Shown: positions 19,204-27,844, counted from the first letter of the stretch. The stretch: DNA of 64,000 bases from Thermogemmatispora onikobensis (GCF_001748285.1 NZ_BDGT01000011.1:1-64000), one strand, 5' to 3'. Program-made: numbers and translations. The notes: generated by a model from the letters alone, not told the origin.

Positions 19204-19641
19204 ATGAAGTTCAACGGTACGTATAAGTTTCATGCACCTAGCCAGCGCGTCTTTGAAGCTATTTTGAATCCGGCGGTGCTGAAGCAGTGTATTCCTGGTT
19301 GCGAGGCTGTCGAGTACGCTGACGAGAATCATCTAAAAGTAACGCTCTCACTCCCGATCCCGGGGCTGAAGGGCACCTATACGGCCCTGCTCAACATTGT
19401 CCAGCGTCAGGCGCCCAATCTACTCGTGCTGCAGCTGCAGCGCCAGGGGCGCGGCGGCTCGATCGATGCCACAGCCCAGATCACGCTGGCCGATGAGCCA
19501 GATGGGGCCTTGCTCTCCTATGATGCCAATGCCGAGATGAGTGGCCCGATCGCGGTTGCGAACAATCCTGTGGGGCAGGGAGTGGCCAAGAACTCTCTGA
19601 GCACGTTCTTCAAGAATCTGGAAAAGGTTCTGGCGGCCTAG
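19204..19641 (+). CDS. CoxG/SRPBCC-family protein (CO dehydrogenase subunit G-like), copy 1
   Basis: 145 residues, ATG 19204 after AAGGATGGATCTGG. The SRPBCC fold of the CoxG family is recognisable: FNGTYKFHAPSQRVFEAILNPAVLKQCIPGC at the N-terminus, a middle GLKGTYTALLNI, and the C-terminal AKNSLSTFFKNLEKVL helix. CoxG proteins recruit CO dehydrogenase to the membrane or, more recently, have been linked to quinone delivery; relatives also serve other molybdenum hydroxylases. This copy stands alone 20 kb from the cox cluster, which has its own coxG at 44827. It has its own promoter and no cox neighbour, so its partner is uncertain. Confidence 0.85.
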   Translation: MKFNGTYKFHAPSQRVFEAILNPAVLKQCIPGCEAVEYADENHLKVTLSLPIPGLKGTYTALLNIVQRQAPNLLVLQLQRQGRGGSIDATAQITLADEPDGALLSYDANAEMSGPIAVANNPVGQGVAKNSLSTFFKNLEKVLAA

Positions 19642-20038
19642 GAGGTTTGTGCCTCCTCGCTGCTGTTCCTGGCTGGAAGACAGCCAGAGCAGGCCCTGAC
19701 GCCTACGTCGTTTCTCTCCTTACTTCTGTTCTTTGCCAGGCAGGCAGGTAAGAGACCCTCAGTTTTTGGTTTGGGCGCCGCGCCAGGCTGCCGGAGGTCT
19801 CAGTTGCCCGCCTGGTTTCTTTTTATTTTGATTGAGCGAGTAGCCATTGTTGTGAGAGAGCTGCGAGAGCGCGCGCGTGTGGCTTCTGTTCGGGGGCTGG
19901 CCAGATCAAGCCGTCTGCTCGCTGCCAGTCGGGTCCTCTGCGTGTGGTACTATATACAGCAGCGGCAGCAGCAGGACAGCGTCGTCTGGTGCGGCGAGGG
20001 CGGGCTGGAGGGAGCTAGTGATCTCTGCGGTGAGCAAA

Positions 20039-20067
20039 GCGGCCACAGTGGTCGCCCTCTTTTTTTT
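20039..20067 (+). terminator. intrinsic terminator upstream of hemA
   Basis: GCGGCC (20039-20044), loop ACAGT, GGTCGC (20050-20055), giving a 6-bp stem with one G-U pair, then CCTC and eight T. It lies 400 bases after coxG, so it either ends a long coxG read-through or an unrecognised short transcript, and it insulates the hem cluster. Confidence 0.65.
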
Positions 20068-20128
20068 AGCGAAGTCCACCTGAGACAAAATACGGTGATC
20101 ACCTGATGAGATATCCGGGGATTCGGCC

Positions 20129-20156
20129 TTGACTCTTCAGCGAGAATCGCTAAAAT
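20129..20156 (+). promoter_or_regulatory. hemA promoter
   Basis: TTGACT (20129-20134), 16-base spacer, TAAAAT (20151-20156); both hexamers match 5 of 6. The -10 lies inside the left arm of the inverted repeat at 20145-20193. The leader would be about 55 bases to the ATG at 20219. Confidence 0.55.
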
Positions 20157-20193
20157 CTCCATAGACCGCCAATGATTTGAGATTTTAGAGATT
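20145..20193 (+). promoter_or_regulatory. candidate operator: inverted repeat overlapping the hemA -10 and leader
   Basis: CTAAAATCTC (20150-20159) and GAGATTTTAG (20179-20188) are exact complements. The match continues outward past one mismatch (AATC against GATT), so the arms are 15 bases with one mismatch, separated by 19 bases. The left arm covers the -10 and the right arm lies in the leader, a layout suited to a dimeric repressor. The geometry recalls CIRCE but the sequence does not match it. Confidence 0.5.
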
Positions 20194-20218
20194 TCTTCTG
20201 TGAGCTGTTGAGGAGAGC

Positions 20219-21604
20219 ATGCAGATTGTCCTGGTAGGCGTTGATCACACTTCGGCGCCGATTCAGTTGCGTGAGCAGCTAGCCTGTGCACCGCGTCAGG
20301 TGGCGGCGCTCTTGAGGGCGGTGCGCCAGGTTACGCAGGAGGCCGTGCTGCTATCGACCTGCAACCGCTTCGAACTCTACGCGGTCTGTGCGGAGGAGGG
20401 GCAAAGGGGGCGTGAGGCTCTGCTGGGGGTGCTCTGTGAGCAGCGTAGTGTGGAGCGGGCGTCGCTGGAGCAGCACAGCTACACCTATACCGACCTGGAG
20501 GCGGCGCGTCACCTGTTCGGCGTGGCCTGCGGCTTATATTCGCTGATCCCGGGAGAGCCGCAGATCCAGGGGCAAGTAGCCGATGCTCTGGAGTTAGCCC
20601 AGGGAGGAAGCTTTGCCGGGCCGGTCCTCTCGGCCCTCTTCCGTGCGGCGCTGGTCACAGGCAAGCGGGCACGGCGCGAAACAGGCATCAGTCGACGGGC
20701 GGTCTCGATCAGCCATGCGGCGGTCCAATTAGCGCGCCAGCTCTTTCCCCATCTTAACGAAGCGTCGGTCTTGCTCGTCGGTTCGGGCCAGATGAGCGAG
20801 CTGGCGGCGCGTAATTTGTGCGACAACGGCGCGCGTCGTCTGATCATCGTGAATCGCACCGCTGAGCATGCCCAGCAGCTGGTGGAGCAGCTTGGGGAGC
20901 GAGCCTTTTTCCGTCCCTTTAGCGAGCTGCCAGAGGTGCTGGTGGAGGCGGATGTCGTCATTACTTCAACAACGGCCCCCCATACGGTGGTCACTGAGGA
21001 AATGATGCGGGCGGTTCTGCCAAGGCGGCAGGGGCGCCCGTTGCTCATCATTGATATTGCCTTGCCGCGCGATGTTGATCCGGCGGTGGGAGCGCTGCCC
21101 GGGGTTCATCTCTACAATATTGATGATCTGCGCCTGGTGGTTGATGAAGGTATTCGCCTGCGTCTGCAGGAAGTGGCCCAGGTTGAACGCATTATCGCTG
21201 AGGAAGTCGAAGCTTTTGCGCGCTGGCTCAGCTCGTTGAGCGTGACCGACACCATCGTCGAGCTGCGCGAGCACGTGGAGGCGCTCCGTCAGCAGGAGCT
21301 GGCGCGCACCTTGCGCCAGCTTGCGCCCTCGCTCTCGGAGCGAGAGCTGGCGGCCATCCAGGAGCTGACCACCCGTCTGATGAATAAGGTGCTCCATAAA
21401 CCGGTGACGCGCCTGAAGGAAGCTGCTGTTGCCGGGCGTGGTCATGTCTACGCCGAGGCGCTGCGCTATCTTTTTGATCTGGAAGTGGCGACGGATGAAC
21501 AGACTAGTGATCGGGACACGCGCCAGCAAGCTGGCCCTGGCTCAGACACAGACGGTGATCGCCAGGCTGCGGCAGCTATATCGCGAGCTGGAGATCATCA
21601 TTGA
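20219..21604 (+). CDS. hemA: glutamyl-tRNA reductase
   Basis: First enzyme of C5 tetrapyrrole synthesis: reduces glutamyl-tRNA(Glu) to glutamate-1-semialdehyde with NADPH. ATG 20219 follows GAGGAGAGC. The N-terminal GVDHTSAPIQLREQL, the nucleophile Cys48 in LLSTCNRFELYA, PGEPQIQGQV, the NADPH-binding LLVGSGQMSELAARNL and the C-terminal dimerisation helix are all present. The normal end lies near LRYLFDLE (about 21483). The frame then runs on for about 38 residues to 21604, overlapping hemC by 110 bases, and that tail is low-complexity. It leads the hem cluster, with a promoter and candidate operator upstream. Confidence 0.96.
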   Translation: MQIVLVGVDHTSAPIQLREQLACAPRQVAALLRAVRQVTQEAVLLSTCNRFELYAVCAEEGQRGREALLGVLCEQRSVERASLEQHSYTYTDLEAARHLFGVACGLYSLIPGEPQIQGQVADALELAQGGSFAGPVLSALFRAALVTGKRARRETGISRRAVSISHAAVQLARQLFPHLNEASVLLVGSGQMSELAARNLCDNGARRLIIVNRTAEHAQQLVEQLGERAFFRPFSELPEVLVEADVVITSTTAPHTVVTEEMMRAVLPRRQGRPLLIIDIALPRDVDPAVGALPGVHLYNIDDLRLVVDEGIRLRLQEVAQVERIIAEEVEAFARWLSSLSVTDTIVELREHVEALRQQELARTLRQLAPSLSERELAAIQELTTRLMNKVLHKPVTRLKEAAVAGRGHVYAEALRYLFDLEVATDEQTSDRDTRQQAGPGSDTDGDRQAAAAISRAGDHH

Positions 21605-22451
21605 GCCGATTCATACCCAAGGGGACCGCGCGACGGAGGCGCCGCTGGCGCGGATTGGCGGCGATGGTGTTTTTGTGACAGAGATCGAGCGTGCCCTGCG
21701 AGCGGGTGTAGTCGATCTGGCGGTCCATAGTCTAAAGGATCTCCCCACGGCGCCGCCGGATGGCCTGCTGGTTCTGGTGCCGGGGCCGCGCGAGGACGTG
21801 CGGGATGTGCTGGTGCGCCGCCGCGACTTTCTCGGCTCGCCTGCCGAGCCTGGGGTGCGTATTGGGACCTGCAGCCTGCGCCGTGCCGCCCAATTGCGCG
21901 CACTCTATCCGCAGGCGCAGATCCTGCCCGTGCGTGGCAATGTAGACACGCGCCTGCGCAAGCTCGAGGCTGGCGATTACGATCTGATTGTGCTGGCCGC
22001 GGCGGGGCTGAGCCGTCTCGGCCTCTCTGAGGGGCTGGCGGATCGCCTGGAGTGTTTGCCGGTGGAGACGCTGCTCCCAGCTCCCGGTCAGGGAGCTCTG
22101 GCCTTAGAGCTGCGGGCAGATTCGGAGCTGGTGCCGCTGTTGACCGCGCTTAACGACGTGGAGGTCCAGGCGGCCACCAGCGCCGAGCGAGCCTTCATGC
22201 GTCGTCTGGGGGCCGGTTGCTATCTACCGGTCGCCGCCCATGCCTGGCTGGCCGATGAGCGCCTGCACCTGCGGGCCCTGGTGATCAGTCTGGACGGGTG
22301 CCGGGCGGTCCGTGTCCAGGGAAGCATTGCCTGGCATGCTGCGCAGGCTCTACGCCTGGCGGCTCAACTGGGGATGATGCTGGCCGAGCAGGCCCTGGCG
22401 CAGGGGGCCGAGGAGATTATTGCCGAGATCCGCGCCGCCAGCACTGTCTGA
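21495..22451 (+). CDS. hemC: porphobilinogen deaminase (hydroxymethylbilane synthase)
   Basis: Polymerises four porphobilinogen to hydroxymethylbilane. The start ATG 21495 (318 residues) is fixed by homology of NRLVIGTRASKLALAQT; the longer frame upstream is hemA sequence read in another frame. The dipyrromethane-cofactor cysteine is Cys242 in LGAGCYLPVAAHA. The catalytic-loop motifs GDGVFVTEIERALRAG, DLAVHSLKDLPT and RGNVDTRLRKLE are intact. It overlaps the hemA tail by 110 bases and is followed by hemD after 48 bases. Confidence 0.96.
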   Translation: MNRLVIGTRASKLALAQTQTVIARLRQLYRELEIIIEPIHTQGDRATEAPLARIGGDGVFVTEIERALRAGVVDLAVHSLKDLPTAPPDGLLVLVPGPREDVRDVLVRRRDFLGSPAEPGVRIGTCSLRRAAQLRALYPQAQILPVRGNVDTRLRKLEAGDYDLIVLAAAGLSRLGLSEGLADRLECLPVETLLPAPGQGALALELRADSELVPLLTALNDVEVQAATSAERAFMRRLGAGCYLPVAAHAWLADERLHLRALVISLDGCRAVRVQGSIAWHAAQALRLAAQLGMMLAEQALAQGAEEIIAEIRAASTV

Positions 22452-22499
22452 GCTGGGAGCCAGTCAGCGCGATGCCGCGACATGTAAGGAGGAGGTGCG

Positions 22500-23417
22500 A
22501 TGATGGTTGCCGTTGAGGAGCAGGGGCAGCCGCTGCGTGGGCGGACGATTCTGGTGACGCGCGCTCAGGAGCAGGCCGAAGCCCTCAGCAGCCGCCTGCA
22601 GGCTCTTGGGGCAGAGACGCTGAGCTTCCCCGTGATCCGCCTGGTGCCGCCAGAAGATTGGGCGCCGCTTGATCGAGCCTTAGAACGTCTGGCAGCAGGT
22701 GCCCAGGAGGGACGTGCCCCCTATGACTGGCTGGTCTTTACCAGTGTCAACGGGGTGCGTTTCTGCGTTGAGCGCCTGCGCACCCTGGGGCTGGAGCCGG
22801 CCCTGCTGGGCAGAGGGGCGGCGCGGGTGGCCGCTATTGGACCAGCCACAGCGGCAGCCTTGGCCGAGCAGGGCGTGAGAGGGGTGCTGGTGCCCGAGGA
22901 GTATGTGGCTGAGCAGGTGGCCGCGGCCCTGTTGGCGGAATGCCAGCGTCAGGGGAGCAGCCCGGCGGGCCAGCGCGTCCTGCTGGCGCGCGCTGCTGAG
23001 GCCCGGCGCGTGTTGGCCGAGGCGCTGCGTCAGGCTGGCATGCTGGTCGAGGAGGTACCGGCCTATCGCACTCTGGCGGCGGCTGGTGACGATCCACGCG
23101 GGCAGCAGGTCCTGGCTTTGATCGACGAGGGGCGCCTCTCACTGGCGACCTTTACCAGCTCGTCTACGGTCCGCTCTTTTGTGCGCTGGCTGGAGCTGGC
23201 CGTGGGCGAACAAGCTGCAGGAGCCACTCCAGGTACTCTCTTAGCTCGTCAGGGAGTGGCGATCGCCTGCATTGGTCCCATTACTGCCGCCACGGCGCGC
23301 ACCCTGGGCCTGCAGGTGGCCGTCGAAGCCCAGCCCTTTACCATCGAGGGGCTGGTCGCGGCCATTGTGGCCTATTATCGACGCCAGACCCAGGCTCCTC
23401 AAGAACAGGCAATTTAG
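22500..23417 (+). CDS. hemD: uroporphyrinogen-III synthase
   Basis: Closes and inverts hydroxymethylbilane to uroporphyrinogen III. 305 residues, ATG 22500 (or 22503) behind a strong AAGGAGGAGGTGCG. HemD is poorly conserved. The diagnostic points are GRTILVTRAQEQAEALSSRLQALGAETLSFPVI, DWLVFTSVNGVRF, the RVAAIGPATAAALAEQGV block and the late LATFTSSSTVRSFV and IACIGPITAATARTLG. The position directly after hemC supports the call. It is longer than the usual 250-270 because of inserts in the linker between lobes. Confidence 0.93.
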   Translation: MMVAVEEQGQPLRGRTILVTRAQEQAEALSSRLQALGAETLSFPVIRLVPPEDWAPLDRALERLAAGAQEGRAPYDWLVFTSVNGVRFCVERLRTLGLEPALLGRGAARVAAIGPATAAALAEQGVRGVLVPEEYVAEQVAAALLAECQRQGSSPAGQRVLLARAAEARRVLAEALRQAGMLVEEVPAYRTLAAAGDDPRGQQVLALIDEGRLSLATFTSSSTVRSFVRWLELAVGEQAAGATPGTLLARQGVAIACIGPITAATARTLGLQVAVEAQPFTIEGLVAAIVAYYRRQTQAPQEQAI

Positions 23418-23563
23418 AACGCTGTCTGACGAGAGGAGAATGGGCGGCATCTCCCTGCCTTGTCCTGGAAGGAAGCCAGAGAGCGAATCAACAAGAAACG
23501 GATAGCAACACCAGACAAGGTGTGTTAGAGTAGATAGAGAGAAGTGAAGAAGAGAGAAAGGCC

Positions 23564-24328
23564 ATGTCAGGTCAGATGGAAACGGTTGAGCAGAGAGTCA
23601 CAACTCAGCCCGAGCAGGAACCAGCCCGGGCCAAATCGAAGCAGCCTCGTCAGCTTGTGCGCTTCGTCTTTTACAAGCTTGATCCCCAGTGGCTGCGCCT
23701 GCCTGCCGAGCAGCGGCGCGCGGGCCGCGAGGAGCTGCTGGCCATCTACAATGAATATGCCCAATGCTCGCTGATCCGCAGCTATGCCCTCTATGGCTTG
23801 CGCTCCGACTGCGATTTTATGCTCTGGCAGGCGACCTACGATATCGAGCATCTTCAGGGATTGAGCAGCAAGATTCGCCGCAGCGCTATCGGACCCTATT
23901 TGTCCGAAGTGCGCTCATTCCTCTCGATGACCAAACGCTCCGTCTATGTGGGCAAAGGCCCGCGCGGGGCGGCGCATGACCCACGGCTGGTTATTACGCT
24001 CGAGGACAAGCCCTATCTCTTCGTCTATCCTTTTGTCAAAACTCGCCCCTGGTATGCTCTGCCGCTGCAGGAGCGCAAGCGTATGATGGACGAGCATATT
24101 CGCATGGGGGTGGCCTATCCCAACATCAAGATCCACACCACCTACTCGTTTGGATTGGACGATCAAGAATTTGTCGTCGCCTTTGAGTCCGACAGCGTAG
24201 CGGATTTTCTTGACCTCGTGCAGGAGATGCGCGAGAGCGAGGCCAGCCAGTATACCTTGCGCGACACGCCCATGTTCACCTGTATTGCGCGTTCCTTGCC
24301 GGAGATCCTGGACGACATTGGGGCGTGA
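23564..24328 (+). CDS. hemQ: coproheme decarboxylase (HemQ, chlorite-dismutase family)
   Basis: Last step of the coproporphyrin-dependent heme pathway: converts Fe-coproporphyrin III to heme b using peroxide. 254 residues; ATG 23564. The C-terminal half has the HemQ signature: the proximal heme ligand His191 in HTTYSFGLDDQEFVVAFE, and Tyr155 with Lys159 (YPFVK), spaced like the catalytic Tyr/Lys pair of Gram-positive HemQ. The N-terminal 30 residues are polar and probably disordered. The distal arginine of true chlorite dismutases is not evident. Its presence implies HemY-type oxidase and coproporphyrin ferrochelatase elsewhere. Confidence 0.93.
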   Translation: MSGQMETVEQRVTTQPEQEPARAKSKQPRQLVRFVFYKLDPQWLRLPAEQRRAGREELLAIYNEYAQCSLIRSYALYGLRSDCDFMLWQATYDIEHLQGLSSKIRRSAIGPYLSEVRSFLSMTKRSVYVGKGPRGAAHDPRLVITLEDKPYLFVYPFVKTRPWYALPLQERKRMMDEHIRMGVAYPNIKIHTTYSFGLDDQEFVVAFESDSVADFLDLVQEMRESEASQYTLRDTPMFTCIARSLPEILDDIGA

Positions 24329-24339
24329 TCCCCAGAGCT

Positions 24340-24373
24340 GGCTGACTGACTGGCTGACTGACGGACTAACTGA
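24340..24373 (+). repeat. GGCTGACTGACT simple repeat between hemQ and hemL
   Basis: GGCTGACTGACT then GGCTGACTGAC and two degenerate units within 34 bases, starting just after the hemQ stop (24328). Tetranucleotide CTGA repeat in the 130-base gap. May lead to length variation; no function inferred. Confidence 0.7.
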
Positions 24374-24458
24374 GGGCCTGGGCAGGCAGCAGCGTGAATG
24401 GAGTAACATAGGGGCGAGATGAGTACGGGAGAGTATGGATCTATAGAAGGAGCTGGCG

Positions 24459-25808
24459 ATGCAAACGGAGCGGCAACAGTCAGGCAAAAAGGCGGGACGG
24501 GAATGGTCGCGAGCCCTCTACCGTGAGGCTCAGAGCCTCATGCCTGGGGGGGTCAACAGTCCGGTGCGGGCCTTCCGCGCTGTAGGGGGGGAGCCAGTCT
24601 TTATCGAGCGTGGCGAGGGGGCCCATCTCTATGATGTCGATGGCAACCACTATCTGGATTATGTTGGCTCCTGGGGGCCGTTGATCCTGGGTCATGCCCA
24701 TCCAGCGGTGGTGGAGGCTGTGACCCGGGCGGCGCGGCGTGGCTTTAGCTTTGGGGCGCCGACCGAGGCTGAGAACGAGCTAGCCCGTCTGGTCGTGGAA
24801 AGCGTCCCTTCGGTTGAACTGGTGCGCTTCGTTAACTCGGGCACGGAGGCCACCATGAGCGCGCTGCGCCTGGCCCGCGCCTATACGGGGCGTTCCAAGA
24901 TCCTTAAGTTTGATGGCTGCTATCATGGCCATGCCGACCTGCTGCTGGTGCAGGCTGGCTCGGGCGTGGCCACGCTGGGTCTGCCCGGCAGCGCCGGGGT
25001 GCTGGCAGAGGCGACGGCTCACACGATCAGCCTGCCCTACAACGACAGTGCCGCCGTTGAGGAAGCCTTCCAGCGCTATCCCGAGGAAATTGCGGCGGTG
25101 ATTGTGGAACCAGTGGCGGCCAATATGGGGCTGGTGTTGCCTCAACCTGGCTTTCTAGAGACGCTGCGGCGTCTGACCACTCAGTACGGGGCCGTCCTGA
25201 TCTTTGACGAGGTGATTACGGGCTTCCGCGTAGCCCTGGGGGGCATGCAGGCGCGCACGGGCATTGTGCCTGACCTGACCTGTTTTGGCAAGATCATCGG
25301 CGGCGGTTTGCCTGTGGGAGCCTACGGTGGGAAGCGGGCCATCATGGAGCTGGTAGCCCCGCTGGGGCCGGTTTACCAGGCAGGGACCCTTTCCGGTAAT
25401 CCCCTGGCTATGGCTGCCGGCATCGCGACCCTCAAAGAGTTGCAAAAGCCTGGCTGCTACGAGGAGCTGGAGCGCAAGGGGGCGCTGCTGGAGGAGGGCC
25501 TGCGCGCGGCGGTGGAAGCCTCTGGGTTGCCAGTCCAGGTCGTACGTTTGGCCTCGCTCTTCTGCCTCTTCTTCAGCGCGGAGCCGGTGCGCAACTATGC
25601 GGCGGCCAGGCAAGCCGACAGCGAGCGCTACGCGCGCTTCTTCTGGGCCCTCTTAGAGCGTGGCATCTACTTCCCACCTTCGCAGTTTGAGACCTGTTTC
25701 CTCTCGCTGGCTCACAGCGATGCCATGCTGGAGGAGACCTTACATGCCATTGCGCAGGCGCTGCGGGTCGTGGCAGGAAACGATGCCGACTCCAGCTCGC
25801 GGCCCTGA
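24459..25808 (+). CDS. hemL: glutamate-1-semialdehyde 2,1-aminomutase
   Basis: PLP/PMP enzyme converting glutamate-1-semialdehyde to 5-aminolevulinate. 449 residues, ATG 24459 behind AGAAGGAGCTGGCG. It has [13 protein letters not shown] near the N-terminus, [20 protein letters not shown], the PLP-ring Asp250 in [10 protein letters not shown] and the Schiff-base Lys278 in [18 protein letters not shown]. Length is slightly above the 425-430 norm because of extra residues at both ends. It lies 130 bases after hemQ. Confidence 0.96.
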   Translation: MQTERQQSGKKAGREWSRALYREAQSLMPGGVNSPVRAFRAVGGEPVFIERGEGAHLYDVDGNHYLDYVGSWGPLILGHAHPAVVEAVTRAARRGFSFGAPTEAENELARLVVESVPSVELVRFVNSGTEATMSALRLARAYTGRSKILKFDGCYHGHADLLLVQAGSGVATLGLPGSAGVLAEATAHTISLPYNDSAAVEEAFQRYPEEIAAVIVEPVAANMGLVLPQPGFLETLRRLTTQYGAVLIFDEVITGFRVALGGMQARTGIVPDLTCFGKIIGGGLPVGAYGGKRAIMELVAPLGPVYQAGTLSGNPLAMAAGIATLKELQKPGCYEELERKGALLEEGLRAAVEASGLPVQVVRLASLFCLFFSAEPVRNYAAARQADSERYARFFWALLERGIYFPPSQFETCFLSLAHSDAMLEETLHAIAQALRVVAGNDADSSSRP

Positions 25809-25908
25809 CTGAGGGCGAGGGCCGGTGCTGGAGCTCTGGAGACCAAAGAAGAGGGCGAGGCAGGAAGGAAGGAAAGAAGGGAGCGAGGAAGGAAAGGAGC
25901 GCGATGGC

Positions 25909-26889
25909 ATGAGTCAATTCCCCATCACACGCCTGCGGCGCACGCGCCGGACGGAGCGTCTACGCGGGCTCGTGCGTGAGACCCATCTTGCAGTTGAGCA
26001 ATTGATCTATCCACTCTTCGTCGCCGAGGGCGTCAGCGAGCCGCGCCCGATCGCTTCCATGCCGGGCGTGGTGCAGTGGCCGCTGGAGCAGGTGGCGGGC
26101 GAGGCCGAGCGGGTAGCGGCTCTGGGCATTCCCGCTGTCCTGCTCTTTGGCATTCCTACCACCAAGGATGAACAAGGCTCGCAGGCGTATCATCCCGAGG
26201 GCATCATCCAGCGAGCTATCCAGCGCATCAAGGCTGCAGTGCCGGAGCTGCTCGTCGTGACCGACGTTTGTCTCTGCGAGTATACCAGCCACGGTCACTG
26301 CGGTGTGATTGCCGGTGGTGAAGTGCAAAACGATCCCTCGCTGGAGCTGTTGGCGCGCATGGCCCTCTCGCATGTCGAAGCCGGAGCCGATATCGTTGCT
26401 CCTTCGGACATGATGGATGGGCGTGTTGGCGCCATTCGACGCCTGCTCGATGAGCGAGGTTTTGCCCAGATACCGATCATGGCCTACTCAGCCAAATATG
26501 CTTCTGGCTTCTACGGCCCCTTCCGCGAAGCCGCCGAGTCGGCTCCCCAGTTTGGTGACCGGCGCTCCTATCAAATGGACCCGGCCAACGCGCGTGAAGC
26601 CTTGCGCGAGGTCGAGCTGGACATTGCCGAAGGAGCCGACATTGTCATGGTCAAGCCGGCTCTAGCCTATCTCGACGTCATCCGGCGCGTGCGCGAGCAC
26701 TGTGATCTGCCGCTGGCGGCCTACAATGTCAGTGGCGAATATGCCATGATCAAGGCGGCGGCTCAGCAGGGCTGGCTGGAAGAGCGGCGCATCGTGATGG
26801 AAGTCTTAACCGGTATTCGCCGGGCCGGCGCCGATATCATCATCACCTATTTTGCTCCCGATGTCGCGCGCTGGCTGCGGGAAGGCTGA
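25909..26889 (+). CDS. hemB: porphobilinogen synthase (5-aminolevulinate dehydratase)
   Basis: Condenses two 5-aminolevulinates to porphobilinogen. The start is set at ATG 25909 (326 residues) behind GGAAAGGAGC; the frame is open to 25825 but reads low-complexity Lys/Glu/Arg there. The zinc-binding cysteine triad Cys121, Cys123, Cys131 ([14 protein letters not shown]) marks the zinc-dependent type. The two active-site lysines are Lys196 ([15 protein letters not shown]) and Lys249 ([12 protein letters not shown]). It is the last gene of the cluster, followed by a folded stretch and an intrinsic terminator. Confidence 0.96.
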   Translation: MSQFPITRLRRTRRTERLRGLVRETHLAVEQLIYPLFVAEGVSEPRPIASMPGVVQWPLEQVAGEAERVAALGIPAVLLFGIPTTKDEQGSQAYHPEGIIQRAIQRIKAAVPELLVVTDVCLCEYTSHGHCGVIAGGEVQNDPSLELLARMALSHVEAGADIVAPSDMMDGRVGAIRRLLDERGFAQIPIMAYSAKYASGFYGPFREAAESAPQFGDRRSYQMDPANAREALREVELDIAEGADIVMVKPALAYLDVIRRVREHCDLPLAAYNVSGEYAMIKAAAQQGWLEERRIVMEVLTGIRRAGADIIITYFAPDVARWLREG

Positions 26890-26984
26890 GCACGCCGGGC
26901 GAAAGTCCCCTAAAAGTCCTACTCTCTGCCCGACTACCGGGCTAAGCAGTTCTTGATGGCTCCTGGAGGGCAGAGAGAGCGTGC
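26890..26984 (+). ncRNA. candidate structured RNA element directly after hemB
   Basis: Starting at the base after the hemB stop, GCACGC (26890-26895) pairs with GCGTGC (26979-26984). Inside it CTCTCTGCCC (26922-26931) pairs with GGGCAGAGAG (26968-26977). On the 3' side the two arms are separated by one base, so they could stack; on the 5' side a 26-base bulge separates them. The apical loop is 36 bases. It may be a 3'-UTR element, a leader for something downstream or a chance fold. It matches no known class to my reading. Confidence 0.4.
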
Positions 26985-27078
26985 GGGCGAATAGCCGGAC
27001 CGGGGGAAAGGAGGCCCAGGTCATTTGACAGCAGGCCCGAATGCGATTAGAATGATGCCTGTACCGGTCAGCAATGGC

Positions 27079-27117
27079 GGGATGGATGAACCCATCCATC
27101 CCTCCTTTCTTTATTTT
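27079..27117 (+). terminator. intrinsic terminator of the hem cluster
   Basis: GGGATGGATG (27079-27088), loop AACC, CATCCATCCC (27093-27102), a perfect 10-bp stem followed by TCCTTTCTTTATTTT. It lies 190 bases after the hemB stop and is the best plus-strand terminator in the window. Confidence 0.85.
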
Positions 27118-27844
27118 GGCACGATGGCGGGAGCAGGGGCGGCTGGCCTGGGGGGCACTGTCAGGGAGAGCAGCCGCAGGCAAAGGCGTAGGGAAGAAAT
27201 AAAATGGCCGGTTTTTTCTTTCTAAAGAGTAGGCAGTGTAGGAGGCAGTGGCAAGGTGGGAGTGAGAGCAGGGCAGAAGGAAGGCAGCGCACAATGAGTG
27301 GTCGTCGTTACCTCAGCGCTTTTCTTCCGTTCTCACCACATATAGGAGTAGCCCCAGCGCTGCCAGGGCGGCGGGCCGGGCAAGGCTAGCACTGCTGTCC
27401 GTGCTGTCCGCGGAAGCCGCCGCCAGAACAGGAGGATGGGCTAGGGAGTCCAGAAGAGCAGAGGGGGAGGTGGCGAGGCGAGGGAAGGAGGCCAGAAGGA
27501 GCTGACAAAATGTGGGGCTGTCAGAAAGGAGCGGGGCCAGCGGTCTTTAGAAGTAAAGGGGAAAGGGAATCTTTTTTTCTCCAGGCGATCTCTCCGCTGC
27601 CAGGGCAGAGGAGGGGAAACCGGCTCTTCCCCCATTTTTAGGGTTATGCTGATATCTTGTTACCAGAGAGGGTTCTGCTCCGTCCTCTTCACAAAAGGGG
27701 CCGGAGAAGGAGCCGGCTTCAGTGGGGAAGAGCCCCACAGAGGAAGGAACCTGGGAGCCCCGCAGAAGGCTCGGCAAGCCCGGTTCTTTTCGGAAGGAGC
27801 TGTTAAAAGCAAGAGTTTAGCTCACTAAAGGGAAGATTCGTGCT

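Larger units (their letters stand above)
19642..20218. other. intergenic region upstream of the hem cluster
   Basis: 577 bases. It holds an AGGAGG/CCTCCT hairpin right after the coxG stop (19640-19657), an intrinsic terminator at 20039-20067, a GGTGATCACC palindrome at 20094-20103 and the hemA promoter with its inverted repeat. Open frames between 19771 and 20106 have no ribosome site and no protein-like character. Confidence 0.5.
26890..27844. other. long intergenic region between hemB and the GH15 gene
   Basis: 955 bases. The left part holds a predicted structured element (26890-26984) and the hemB terminator (27079-27117). The right part (about 27120-27840) is purine-rich, with small hairpins such as GTGGGG/CCCCAC near 27723-27739 and no accepted gene. 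No T-box, TPP, SAM or cobalamin riboswitch core was recognised. Confidence 0.45.

Noticed and set aside
20145-20193. CIRCE (HrcA operator) upstream of hemA
   Set aside because: The arms CTAAAATCTC/GAGATTTTAG do not match TTAGCACTC/GAGTGCTAA, and the spacer is 19 rather than 9. The site was kept as an unassigned operator.
27120-27844. T-box or metabolite riboswitch before the GH15 gene
   Set aside because: No T-box AGGGTGG-type core, no terminator/antiterminator pair, and no conserved riboswitch core was found; only small local hairpins.
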